A DNA stretch of 64,000 nt from AP-15 sp035503615. GTDB lineage: Bacteria; Pseudomonadota; Alphaproteobacteria; ATCC43930; CGMCC-115725. Shown here piece after piece: positions 46,698 through 54,342 of this stretch. The notes below the pieces were generated by a model that had not been told where the DNA came from, did no database searches, and saw only the letters and a program-made list of their open reading frames with translations. Each line of letters begins with the position of its first letter. Position 1 is the first letter of the stretch. Made by a program: the position numbers and the translations under genes. The stretch is from contig DATJTI010000031.1 in assembly GCA_035503615.1 (NCBI GenBank), forward strand, positions 57,645 to 121,644, read 5' to 3'.

Positions 46698-47378
46698 ATG
46701 CTGGCGGCCCAGCTCGACCCGCTCGGCGCCTCGCTGGTCAGCCTGCTGGCGATCGCCAGTCTGTTGCTCGCTTTTGTGATGCTGGGCTCGCGCTGGCTCG
46801 ACAACTATCTCTATGCGTTTGCCCTCCAATCCTGGGCGATGGCGGCGGTGGCGGTGGTGGTCGGCTATTTTGCCAGTGCCCCCGAACTCTACCTGGTCGC
46901 GGCGCTGAGCGCGGTGTTTCGCGGGCTGGTCCTCCCTTATCTGCTATGGCGGATGATCCGCCGGCTCCACGCCGCCCGCGAATTGCATGAGGCGCTGCGC
47001 CCGGCCTCGGCGCTGGTGGTCGGCGCGCTCGCGGTCGTCTTTGCACTCGGCGTCTCGTCGGCGCTCGCCGGTCCGCTGGGTCTCGGCGGCTCGACCGCGA
47101 CCCTCGCACTGACCGTCATGCTGGCGACCGTGCTGATCGGCTTTTTGATGCTGTCGATCCGCCGCGAGGCGGTCAGCCAGGTGATCGGTCTTCTGGTACT
47201 CGAAAACGGCATCCGGCTCGGCGCCGAGATCCTGATCCCCGGCATGTCGCTCTTGATCGAGCTGATGCTTCTTGCCGACGTGATCGCTGCGGTGGCCTGT
47301 CTTGGGATCCTGGTGCGCTATCTCTTGAGCCAGTTCGGCAGCGCCAGCAGCACCGAGCTGAAGCGGCTGGTGGGCTGA
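46698..47378 (+). CDS. hyfE: hydrogenase-4/Ehr membrane subunit HyfE
   Basis: This 226-aa membrane protein has about seven helices, the last three related to NuoK. The segment LLVLENGIRLGAEILIPGMSLLIELMLLADVI includes the acidic residues in ENG and IELML expected for the NuoK-like module. It is tightly packed between hyfC and hyfF (3 and 2 bases). Confidence 0.9.
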   Translation: MLAAQLDPLGASLVSLLAIASLLLAFVMLGSRWLDNYLYAFALQSWAMAAVAVVVGYFASAPELYLVAALSAVFRGLVLPYLLWRMIRRLHAARELHEALRPASALVVGALAVVFALGVSSALAGPLGLGGSTATLALTVMLATVLIGFLMLSIRREAVSQVIGLLVLENGIRLGAEILIPGMSLLIELMLLADVIAAVACLGILVRYLLSQFGSASSTELKRLVG

Positions 47379-47380
47379 TC

Positions 47381-48844
47381 ATGGCCGGCGCACTGATCGT
47401 CGCTCTGCTCGGCGCCCCGGTGGTCGCCATCCTCGGCTGCATCGTGCTGCGCCCGGCCCAGGTGGCGCTGCTCAATCTCGCTGCCAGCATCGTCGTCTTC
47501 GCCGTGGCCGTGCCGCTGACGGTATTGAGCAGTGGCGCGCCGCGTTACTACTGGCAGCACGCGATCGTCCTCGACGCCCCCGGCGCCTGGGTCGTGCTGT
47601 GCGCCGCGATCGTCTATCTCCTGTCCTCGATCCATGCCGTCGGGTACATGCGGCTCGTCGGCGAGAACAGCCGGCTGCCGTCCTTCTATGCGCTGTTCGC
47701 CGGGTTCGCGCTGACAATCCTGTTGAGCCCGTTGATGAACAACGCCGCGGTCTACTGGATCGCGATCGAGCTGACGACACTCGTCAGCACCTTTCTCGTC
47801 GTCTTCGAACGGGCCGCCGAAAGCATCGAGGCGTCGTGGAAATACATCGTGCTGGTGTCAACCGGGATCAGCCTCGCCTTGCTCGGCACGGTGCTGTTCT
47901 ATTGGAACGGCAGCTTCGTGCTCGGCCCGACCTATGCAATGACCTGGGATGCGTTGCGCCGGGCAGCGCCGAGCATGAACCCGGCATTGACCGTGCTGGC
48001 CTTTTTGCTGGTGCTGATCGGCTACGGCACCAAGGTTGGTCTGGCGCCGATGCACACCTGGCTGCCCGATGCCCACAGCGAAAGCCCGACACCGGTCTCA
48101 GCGATGCTGTCGGGCGCATTGCTCAATGCCGCGATGCTCGGCATCGTTCGCTATCTGGCGATCGCCGACCGCGCGCCGGCGGGAATTCTGCCGCGGCTGG
48201 CGCTGGTCGTGCTCGGCGCGTTCTCGCTGTTGATTGCCGCCCTCTTCATCATCCGGCAGCAGCACATCAAGCGGCTGATGGCCTATTCGAGCGTCGAGCA
48301 CATGGGGGTCATCGCCCTCGGCTTCGGCTTTGGCGGCACCTTGGGTGTCGCCGGCGCGCTCTACCACATGCTGAACCATTCGCTGAACAAGTCTCTGATG
48401 TTTTTCGGTGCCGGCAACATGATGCGCAGCTTCGGCAGTCCGGAGATCGGCCGCATCCGAGAGATCGGCCGGCAGTTCCCGGTGCAGTCGGGGTTGTGGC
48501 TGTTGGGTGCGGTCGCGATCACCGGGGCACCGCCCTTTGCGCTGTTTCTGAGCGAGCTGGTGATCCTGCGCGCCGGGTTCCGGCACGCCTTCGCCTGGGC
48601 CGCGGCGCTGATGGCGGCGCTGCTGATCGTGATCTTCATCGGCTTTCTCGATCACTTTCGCCGCATGTATCGTGCCGCACCGCCGGGCGAGGCTGCGGCA
48701 GCACCGCTGCGCGCCCCCGGCTGGTGCGTCGTGCCGATGTGGCTGGCGCTCGTCCCGCTCGTGATCCTGGGCCTGTGGTGGCCGCAGCCGCTCTGGGAGT
48801 TCTTTGCCCGGGTGGCGCAGCTCCTGGGCGTTGTCGGCCGATGA
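47381..48844 (+). CDS. hyfF: hydrogenase-4/Ehr antiporter-like subunit HyfF
   Basis: This 487-aa member of the NuoL/M/N-Mrp antiporter family has the expected signatures: AVYWIAIELTTLVSTFLVVFE (helix with Glu), GTKVGLAPMHTWLPDAHSESPTPVSAMLSGALLNAAM (broken helix with Lys) and QQHIKRLMAYSSVEHMGVIALGFGFGG. It probably translocates protons or sodium. Its stop overlaps the start of the large-subunit gene (ATGA, 48841-48844). Confidence 0.93.
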   Translation: MAGALIVALLGAPVVAILGCIVLRPAQVALLNLAASIVVFAVAVPLTVLSSGAPRYYWQHAIVLDAPGAWVVLCAAIVYLLSSIHAVGYMRLVGENSRLPSFYALFAGFALTILLSPLMNNAAVYWIAIELTTLVSTFLVVFERAAESIEASWKYIVLVSTGISLALLGTVLFYWNGSFVLGPTYAMTWDALRRAAPSMNPALTVLAFLLVLIGYGTKVGLAPMHTWLPDAHSESPTPVSAMLSGALLNAAMLGIVRYLAIADRAPAGILPRLALVVLGAFSLLIAALFIIRQQHIKRLMAYSSVEHMGVIALGFGFGGTLGVAGALYHMLNHSLNKSLMFFGAGNMMRSFGSPEIGRIREIGRQFPVQSGLWLLGAVAITGAPPFALFLSELVILRAGFRHAFAWAAALMAALLIVIFIGFLDHFRRMYRAAPPGEAAAAPLRAPGWCVVPMWLALVPLVILGLWWPQPLWEFFARVAQLLGVVGR

Positions 48845-50334
48845 TCGCCGCCGCGGCAGCGCCGTTGCTGCAACCGGCGGACCTGCCCGAAGCCGTGCGG
48901 CACATCCTCGACGGCGGCGGCCGGATGGTGATGGTTTATGCCTGGTGGCCCGCACCGGACACCATCGAGCTGCGCTATCTCTTCGCTTCATCGCCCCGGC
49001 AGCCCTTTGCGATGTTGCGCTGCCGGCCTTCGGGACCGGTCCCGAGCCTGGCCCCGGTCGTGCCGCTGCTCGGCTGGTACGAGCGTGAGATCGGCGATTT
49101 GTTCGGGGTGGTCTTCGCCGGCCACCCGGAGCCGCGCCGCCTGGTTCTGCACGAGAGCGCACGGCCGGTTTTGCCGCCTTTTGCTCCCGATTATCCGCGC
49201 GACGTCATTGTCGGGGTCGATCAGGGCCGGCGGTTCGCCCCGGAGATCGAGGTTGCCGGCGGCGATGTGCAGCAATTGCCGTTCGGCCCGGTGCGCGCCG
49301 ATGTCGTCGAATCCGCGGAATTCCTGTTCCACTACATCGGCGAAGCGATCCTGCATTATCAGCCGCGGCTGTTCTTCAAGCATCGCGGCATGGAGCGGCG
49401 GTTCGAGGGGCTGGCGCCGGCGACCGCGGTGGTGTTGGCCGAGCGCGTTTCCGGGGTCGGCGGGCTGGCGCATGCTCTGGCTTTCTGCCAGGCGGTCGAG
49501 GCCGCCTGCGGCTGTCGCGCGCCGCCACGTGCCCGGTTTCTGCGCGCGCTGATGGCCGAGCTCGAGCGGCTCTATAACCATCTGCATTACCTCGGCCATC
49601 TCGCCCACACGACGACGCTCAAGGTCGGCGAGGCCGAAGGCAAATACCTCGAGGAGCGGCTGAAGCAGCTGAATGGGAGGCTGACCGGCAGCCGGCTGCT
49701 GCGCGGGCTGTTGACCGCGGGCGGGCTGCGCCGCGATCTCTCGCCCGAGGGTTGGCTCGCCACGGCTCTCACCGCGTTGCGCCCTGAGATCGATTCCTAT
49801 CTCGCGCGGCTGCTCACCACTGGCAGCCATCTCGACCGGCTGATCACGACCGGCATGCTCGATCGCCAGACCGCGCTCGACCAGGGCGCCACCGGGCCGG
49901 TCGCGCGGGCTTCCGGCCTCGATCAGGATCTGCGCCGCGATCGCCCCTATGCCGCCTATGACGCGCTCTCGACGAGCATCCCGCTGCGCGAAGCCGGGGA
50001 TGCGGCGGCGCGCTTTCAGGTCCGTATCGCCGAGATCGGCGCCAGTCTCGATCTGATCCAGGAGATGCTGCGCGCGCTCCCCGACGGTCCGGTGTCGAGC
50101 CGCTGCGCGCCGCCGCCGGGCGGCGAAGGGCTCGGCTGGTGCGAGTCACCGCGCGGCGCCCTGTTCTACGCGGTTCACTTCGACAGCGACCGCCGTCTCG
50201 CACGGGTCAAGATCAAATCGCCGTCATTCTCGAACTGGCGCGTGTTCCCGTTCACCGTGCACGAGACCAACATGATGGATTATGCGATCAACGAGGCGAG
50301 CTTCGGCCTGACCATCGCCGGCTGCGACCGCTAG
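48841..50334 (+). CDS. hyfG: NuoCD/HyfG-like large subunit lacking [NiFe] ligands
   Basis: This 497-aa protein fuses a NuoC-like N-terminal domain (GWYEREIGDLFGVVFAGHPEPRRLVLHE, about residues 78-105) to a NuoD/hydrogenase-large-subunit domain. The positions that bind nickel and iron in group 4 hydrogenases are not kept. The L1 motif is ERVSGVGG (residues 201-208, where ERxCGxC is expected), and the C terminus ends in TIAGCDR where DPCxxC is expected, so at most one of four cysteines (C495) remains. GPVRADVVESAEF at 149 replaces the usual GPVHAG segment. It cannot house a normal [NiFe] centre and is best read as the large subunit of an Ehr-type complex. The frame extends far upstream only as a shadow of hyfF. 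Confidence 0.9.
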   Translation: MIAAAAAPLLQPADLPEAVRHILDGGGRMVMVYAWWPAPDTIELRYLFASSPRQPFAMLRCRPSGPVPSLAPVVPLLGWYEREIGDLFGVVFAGHPEPRRLVLHESARPVLPPFAPDYPRDVIVGVDQGRRFAPEIEVAGGDVQQLPFGPVRADVVESAEFLFHYIGEAILHYQPRLFFKHRGMERRFEGLAPATAVVLAERVSGVGGLAHALAFCQAVEAACGCRAPPRARFLRALMAELERLYNHLHYLGHLAHTTTLKVGEAEGKYLEERLKQLNGRLTGSRLLRGLLTAGGLRRDLSPEGWLATALTALRPEIDSYLARLLTTGSHLDRLITTGMLDRQTALDQGATGPVARASGLDQDLRRDRPYAAYDALSTSIPLREAGDAAARFQVRIAEIGASLDLIQEMLRALPDGPVSSRCAPPPGGEGLGWCESPRGALFYAVHFDSDRRLARVKIKSPSFSNWRVFPFTVHETNMMDYAINEASFGLTIAGCDR

Positions 50335-50460
50335 TGGTGTGATGCTAACGGATCATTCCCATCCGGTCGCGGAATCGCACCGCCAACCTTTTGATCTGGT
50401 AGGCCGATTTACCAGACGCCGGGAAACCAGGCGTTTGGATCGGACCGCTGGGAGGGGCCG

Positions 50461-51270
50461 ATGCAGCTGTGGACCTTGATGGGATTGCGCGCGGGCAAGG
50501 CGACGATGGCGTGGCCGGCGGGCGAGGCGGGCGACGGCCAGGAGGGCGTTCTCGGCATGCCGCGCTACCAGCCGGAGGCGTGCCGCGAGGGCTGTGCCGA
50601 ATGCGCCGAGAGCTGTCCGACCCAGGCGATCGTGCTGGCCGATCCGGCTGCGCCGGGTGCGCGGCTTGCCATCGATTACGGCCGCTGTGTCGTCTGCCAG
50701 CTATGCACCGAGGCCTGCCCGACCGGAGCCCTGACGCCCTCCGCCGACTGGGCCTTCGGGGTCCGCCGCCGCGAGGATCTCGTTTGGCAGGCCGAGATCG
50801 CGGCGGGCACGGCATCCCCAGCGGCAGGTGCCGTACCCTCCGGTTTCCGTCGCAGCCTGCACATCCGCCATGTCGATGCCGGCTCGTGCAACGGCTGCGA
50901 ATCCGAGCTGCAGGCGCTCATCAACCCGTTCTACAATCTGCACCGGTTGGGGATCTTCTTCACTCCGTCGCCGCGCTTCGCCGATCTGCTGCTGGTCACG
51001 GGCCCGGTCACCCAGGCGATGCTGGCACCGTTGCGCGCCGCCTACGAGGCGATGCCCGAGCCGCGCTGGGTCATGGCGACCGGGACCTGTGCCGTCTCGG
51101 GCGGTGTCGCCGGCGGCGGCTATGCCTGCGGCCACGGGCTCGACGGGATCCTGCCGGTCGATCTCTATCTGCCCGGCTGTCCGCCCAACCCGGCGGCAAT
51201 CATCGAGGCATTGCTGGTGTTCCTCGGCCGGCGGCGGCAGCGCGTGGCAGGAGGGCGGATTGGCGAATGA
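50461..51270 (+). CDS. fused ferredoxin (HyfH/NuoI-like) and small subunit (HyfI/NuoB-like)
   Basis: This 269-aa fusion has, at residues 35-95, a two-cluster ferredoxin domain: C41, C45, C48, C52 in an unusual C-x3-C-x2-C-x3-CP arrangement, then a regular CVVCQLCTEACP at C77-C87. Residues 130-265 form a NuoB/hydrogenase-small-subunit domain with proximal-cluster ligands C145 and C148 (GSCNGCESE), C212 (TGTCAVSGG) and C242 (LPGCPPNP). In E. coli hyf and nuo these are two proteins. The fusion would give a continuous chain of three 4Fe-4S clusters. ATG 50461 follows GGGAGGGG. The 126-base gap before it is the largest in the operon; 11 bases overlap hyfB. Confidence 0.9.
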   Translation: MQLWTLMGLRAGKATMAWPAGEAGDGQEGVLGMPRYQPEACREGCAECAESCPTQAIVLADPAAPGARLAIDYGRCVVCQLCTEACPTGALTPSADWAFGVRRREDLVWQAEIAAGTASPAAGAVPSGFRRSLHIRHVDAGSCNGCESELQALINPFYNLHRLGIFFTPSPRFADLLLVTGPVTQAMLAPLRAAYEAMPEPRWVMATGTCAVSGGVAGGGYACGHGLDGILPVDLYLPGCPPNPAAIIEALLVFLGRRRQRVAGGRIGE

Positions 51271-53275
51271 GCTGTTGGCCGCGGCGGCACTCGCCTGGGT
51301 TGCGGCCGGTGCCATCGCCCTGACCGGCCGGCTGCCGAGCCTGTCTCGCGCGCTCTTGGTGCTCGGCAGCCTCGCCGGGGTCGCCGCGGCATTTGCCGGC
51401 CTGCCCGGCGGAACCGCGGCGGTGGTGCTGCCGCCCCGCCTGGCCGGCGAGGCAATCTCCTTTCACCTCGCCCCCGCGGCATTGTGGCTGCTCGGCTTCG
51501 GCCTCGTCCCGGCAATCTTTGCCTGCGGGCTGGCAAGCCCGGTGCGTCAGCGGCACTCGCTGTGGCTGGCCGGCGCGGCATTGAGCCTGCTCGGCGCGCT
51601 CGGCGTGTTCGGCCTCGACAACGCCGCCGGGCTGCTGATCGCCTGGGAGATCATGACCTTTGGTGGGGCGCTGCTGCTGCTCGCCGAGCGGCTGTCGGCG
51701 ACTGCCGGGCGCTCGGTGATGCTGATGCTGGGGCTGCTCGAGGTCGGTGCCGTTGCCCTCCTGGTCGCCTTCGTGCTGCTTGCCGGCGCCGGCGGAAGCC
51801 TGTCCTTTGCCGGTTTTCCGGCTGCGGCATCCGCCCTCGGCACAACACTGCGCCTGTTCGTTGCCGTGCTGCTGCTGATCGGTTTCGGCGCCAAGCTCGG
51901 GCTCTTGCCGTTTTATGAATGGTACGCCCCCGCCTATACCGCAGGCAGCGGCGCCAGCGGCGCGCTGCTGTCCGGGGTGGTGCTGAATTCCGCCTTTTTC
52001 GCGCTCGGCCGCGGCTTGCTCGACTGGGCTCCCGGCAACGCACCGTTGGCGTCTTTCGGGTTCGGCGAGTTCGTCGTCGCCGCCGGTGTGCTCAGCGCCA
52101 TTCTGGCAGCCCTCTACGCGTTCCAGCAGCAGGATTGGCGCGCGCTGTTGAGCCTGTCCTCGGCGGAGAATGCGGCGATTGCCGTCGTCGCCCTCGGTGC
52201 CGCGCTGGTCTTTCGCGGCGATCATCGGCCGCTGCTGGCAAGCCTCGCCTGGACTGTTGCGCTGCTCCATCTGGCGGGCCATGCGCTGGCCAAGGGCGGA
52301 CTGATGCTGGCGGCGGATGGCGTGTTCGGGGCTACCGGAAGCTACGCGATCGCGCATACCGGCCTCTTGCGCCGGGTTCCGCCTTCCTTCGGGGTGGGTG
52401 CGCTGTTTGCGGCGATGAGCCTCTCCGCGATGCCGCCGCAGGCCGGTTTCGTCAGCGAGTGGTATCTGTTTCAAACCCTGTTTCAAGGCTTTCACCTGGC
52501 GAGCCTTGAAGGCCGGCTGGCCCTGGCGCTGGCCGGCGCGGGGCTGGCATTGACCGTTGCGATCGCGCTTGCCGCATTCATCAAGCTGTTCGGCATCGGC
52601 CTGCTCGGACGCGCGGAGGCGGCGAATGGCCGGCTGCCGGCGGGTGTGGCGGCTGCTGTCGGTCTGCTCGGGCTCGCCGTCCTCGGCCTCGCCGCCGGCA
52701 TGCCGTATTGGCTACCGGCGCTCGACCTTGCGGTGGCGCGCGAATTCACGACCGCGGCGGTCCCGGCGATGCATGTTGGGCTGATCCTGGTGCCGGCAAC
52801 CGGGCAGCCGATCCGACTTGCTGGAACCTTTGCCTTTATCTCGCCGAGCCTGCTCGTCGTGGCGATGCCGCTATTGGCTCTCCTGCCGCTCACGATGCTG
52901 GCGGCGGCCAGCCGGCGCCACCGGGTGCGCCGCGCGCCGCTCTGGTATGGCGGTCGCGATCACGATCCGGCACGCGCCTCGACGACCGCGTTGAGCTTCG
53001 CCAATGCATTGCGCACGTTCTACAGCTTTGTCTACCGGCCGCGTGAGGAGACCGAGCGCGAGACCAGCGGGCACCACTATTTCGTGACCGGGCTGGCGTT
53101 CCGTCACGAAGTGGCGCCGGTCTTCGAGCCGCACCTGTTCCAGCCGGCGACGCGCTTCGTTCAGCGGGTCGCCGACCGGCTGCGCCTGTTCCAGTCCGGC
53201 GACCTCAATTTCTATCTTGCGGCGATCGGCGTCGTGCTGCTGATCGTGTTGGCGGTGGCGACAATCGCGGCCTGA
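51260..53275 (+). CDS. hyfB: hydrogenase-4/Ehr antiporter-like subunit HyfB (TTG start)
   Basis: This 671-aa large antiporter-like membrane subunit is the same size as E. coli HyfB. Signatures are AAGLLIAWEIMTFGGALLLL (Glu helix), GFGAKLGLLPFYEWYAPAY (Lys helix), ALLSLSSAENAAIAVVALG and LHLAGHALAKGGLMLAADGV. The end has a soluble tail after PLWYGGRDHDPARASTTALSFANAL. The inferred start is TTG 51260, five bases after AGGAGGG at 51249-51255, inside the end of the preceding gene. It ends the operon; HyfD, HyfA and HyfJ equivalents are absent. Confidence 0.9.
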   Translation: MANELLAAAALAWVAAGAIALTGRLPSLSRALLVLGSLAGVAAAFAGLPGGTAAVVLPPRLAGEAISFHLAPAALWLLGFGLVPAIFACGLASPVRQRHSLWLAGAALSLLGALGVFGLDNAAGLLIAWEIMTFGGALLLLAERLSATAGRSVMLMLGLLEVGAVALLVAFVLLAGAGGSLSFAGFPAAASALGTTLRLFVAVLLLIGFGAKLGLLPFYEWYAPAYTAGSGASGALLSGVVLNSAFFALGRGLLDWAPGNAPLASFGFGEFVVAAGVLSAILAALYAFQQQDWRALLSLSSAENAAIAVVALGAALVFRGDHRPLLASLAWTVALLHLAGHALAKGGLMLAADGVFGATGSYAIAHTGLLRRVPPSFGVGALFAAMSLSAMPPQAGFVSEWYLFQTLFQGFHLASLEGRLALALAGAGLALTVAIALAAFIKLFGIGLLGRAEAANGRLPAGVAAAVGLLGLAVLGLAAGMPYWLPALDLAVAREFTTAAVPAMHVGLILVPATGQPIRLAGTFAFISPSLLVVAMPLLALLPLTMLAAASRRHRVRRAPLWYGGRDHDPARASTTALSFANALRTFYSFVYRPREETERETSGHHYFVTGLAFRHEVAPVFEPHLFQPATRFVQRVADRLRLFQSGDLNFYLAAIGVVLLIVLAVATIAA

Positions 53276-53552
53276 CAAAGCCTGCGCAAACATTGACACT
53301 CCGCAGCCCCAGAGTGATCATCCTTTATGGGCTTGAGTTCTTCCGACGCGACAAGGGCGCGACAAGGGGTGGCTTGCGTCCGACATTTTGTCCGACGAGG
53401 CGGCGCGCCTGCGGTACGGACGGGTTCCCGTGCGATCCGTCCCGGCAGGCAATCGGATATGGCCCTGTATGCGAAGCATTGGGGGGAGAGTTGCGCCGCC
53501 ACAACGCGGTGCCGTGACGAGGCAATGGCAACGGAGAAGATAGGAGATCGCG

Positions 53553-54020
53553 ATGCCGTTCGATGGTACCTATTTTCCTGCGCCCAGACCATCGGATACT
53601 GGGCTCTTCCCGATCTGGAGCCGACACGGATGCCGGCTGTGGTTTCAGTCGCGGCTGCGCCGTGACAAGCGCAGACCGGTCGCCCTGCTGCGCGCGCCGC
53701 TGCCGACGGAGCATGATCTTGCCGTCGCCGACCTGCTGCGCGAGGCCAAGGGGCTGATCATCGACCCGGAAAACTGGACCCGGCGGACCTATCGCTCGCT
53801 CGGTGGCCAGCGCTGCGCAATTGGCGCGCTGCGTGCTGCCGCCAAGCGGCTCGACGATCCGAGCATCGCCTGGGCCGCGCATTCGTTGCTGATCGACGTG
53901 GCAAGGTCACGCGGGTTCACCAATGTCGAAACGATGAACGACCGCTCGTCGCATGGCGCGGTGCTGGCGGCGTTCGACCAGGCGATCCGGACGGCGGAAC
54001 GCGGCCCCGCCGCCAGATAG
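53553..54020 (+). CDS. DUF6197-like protein of unknown function
   Basis: In this 155-aa protein, residues 55-150 have the pattern LREAKGLIIDPENWTRR, RCAIGALRAAA, NVETMNDRSSHGAVLAAFDQAIRTAE. This resembles the DUF6197 family (tryptophan after IxDPExW, CAIGAL, then a W/MND..xHxxVLxxFDxAI end), from memory. There is no signal peptide or membrane segment. TAGGAGA sits ahead of ATG 53553. The 277 bases before it hold no gene that I can support. Confidence 0.6.
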   Translation: MPFDGTYFPAPRPSDTGLFPIWSRHGCRLWFQSRLRRDKRRPVALLRAPLPTEHDLAVADLLREAKGLIIDPENWTRRTYRSLGGQRCAIGALRAAAKRLDDPSIAWAAHSLLIDVARSRGFTNVETMNDRSSHGAVLAAFDQAIRTAERGPAAR

Positions 54021-54137
54021 AACTGCAGACGGCGGCGGGATTGTTCGGGTGGCCCGATCCGGTCGGGCCTCCCCCCACCGCCCGTGCTCGCTTGAGCTGC
54101 GCCCGGCATTGGTGTGTGCCGAGGCAACGTGCATTAT

Positions 54138-54177
54138 CCCTGGGCGGCGGGTAGTGGGCCCTGGGCGGGTAGTGGGC
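54138..54177. repeat. imperfect tandem duplication in intergenic region
   Basis: CCCTGGGCGGCGGGTAGTGGG is followed by CCCTGGGCGGGTAGTGGG; the second copy lacks three bases. It lies in the 322-base gap 54021-54342 between the DUF6197-like gene and the HpaB-like gene. Besides this repeat and the palindrome at 54248 the gap shows nothing that I recognise. Confidence 0.7.
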
Positions 54178-54247
54178 ATTGCCGCAAGCGGGCGGCCTGC
54201 GCACACGCTCTCCGATTGGGATTCAACCACTAGTCTGACTTGCCATG

Positions 54248-54264
54248 TCGGACATGATGTCCGA
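54248..54264. promoter_or_regulatory. 17-bp perfect palindrome, candidate operator of the HpaB-like gene
   Basis: TCGGACA-TGA-TGTCCGA is a perfect 7-bp inverted repeat with a three-base centre, 78 bases upstream of the monooxygenase start at 54343. Size and position fit a dimeric regulator such as a MarR or GntR family protein. No regulator gene is adjacent in the window. Confidence 0.45.
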
Positions 54265-54342
54265 TAGCGGGACTGCGCCAGCTATGCGGAGGCATTTCCG
54301 GCGATCGCCCGATTGGCACTGCGTCGTGGCTTGCAGGGAGAA

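Noticed and set aside
47599..48840. A 414-codon upstream extension of the large-subunit frame
   Set aside because: It lies wholly inside hyfF in another frame, is Arg/Ala-rich and unlike any protein; the ATG at 48841 with an ATGA overlap is the credible start.
48841..53275. Reading of the operon as a functional hydrogenase-4 or formate hydrogenlyase
   Set aside because: The nickel-iron cysteine motifs are missing from the large subunit, and no formate dehydrogenase or hydrogenase maturation gene is in the window.
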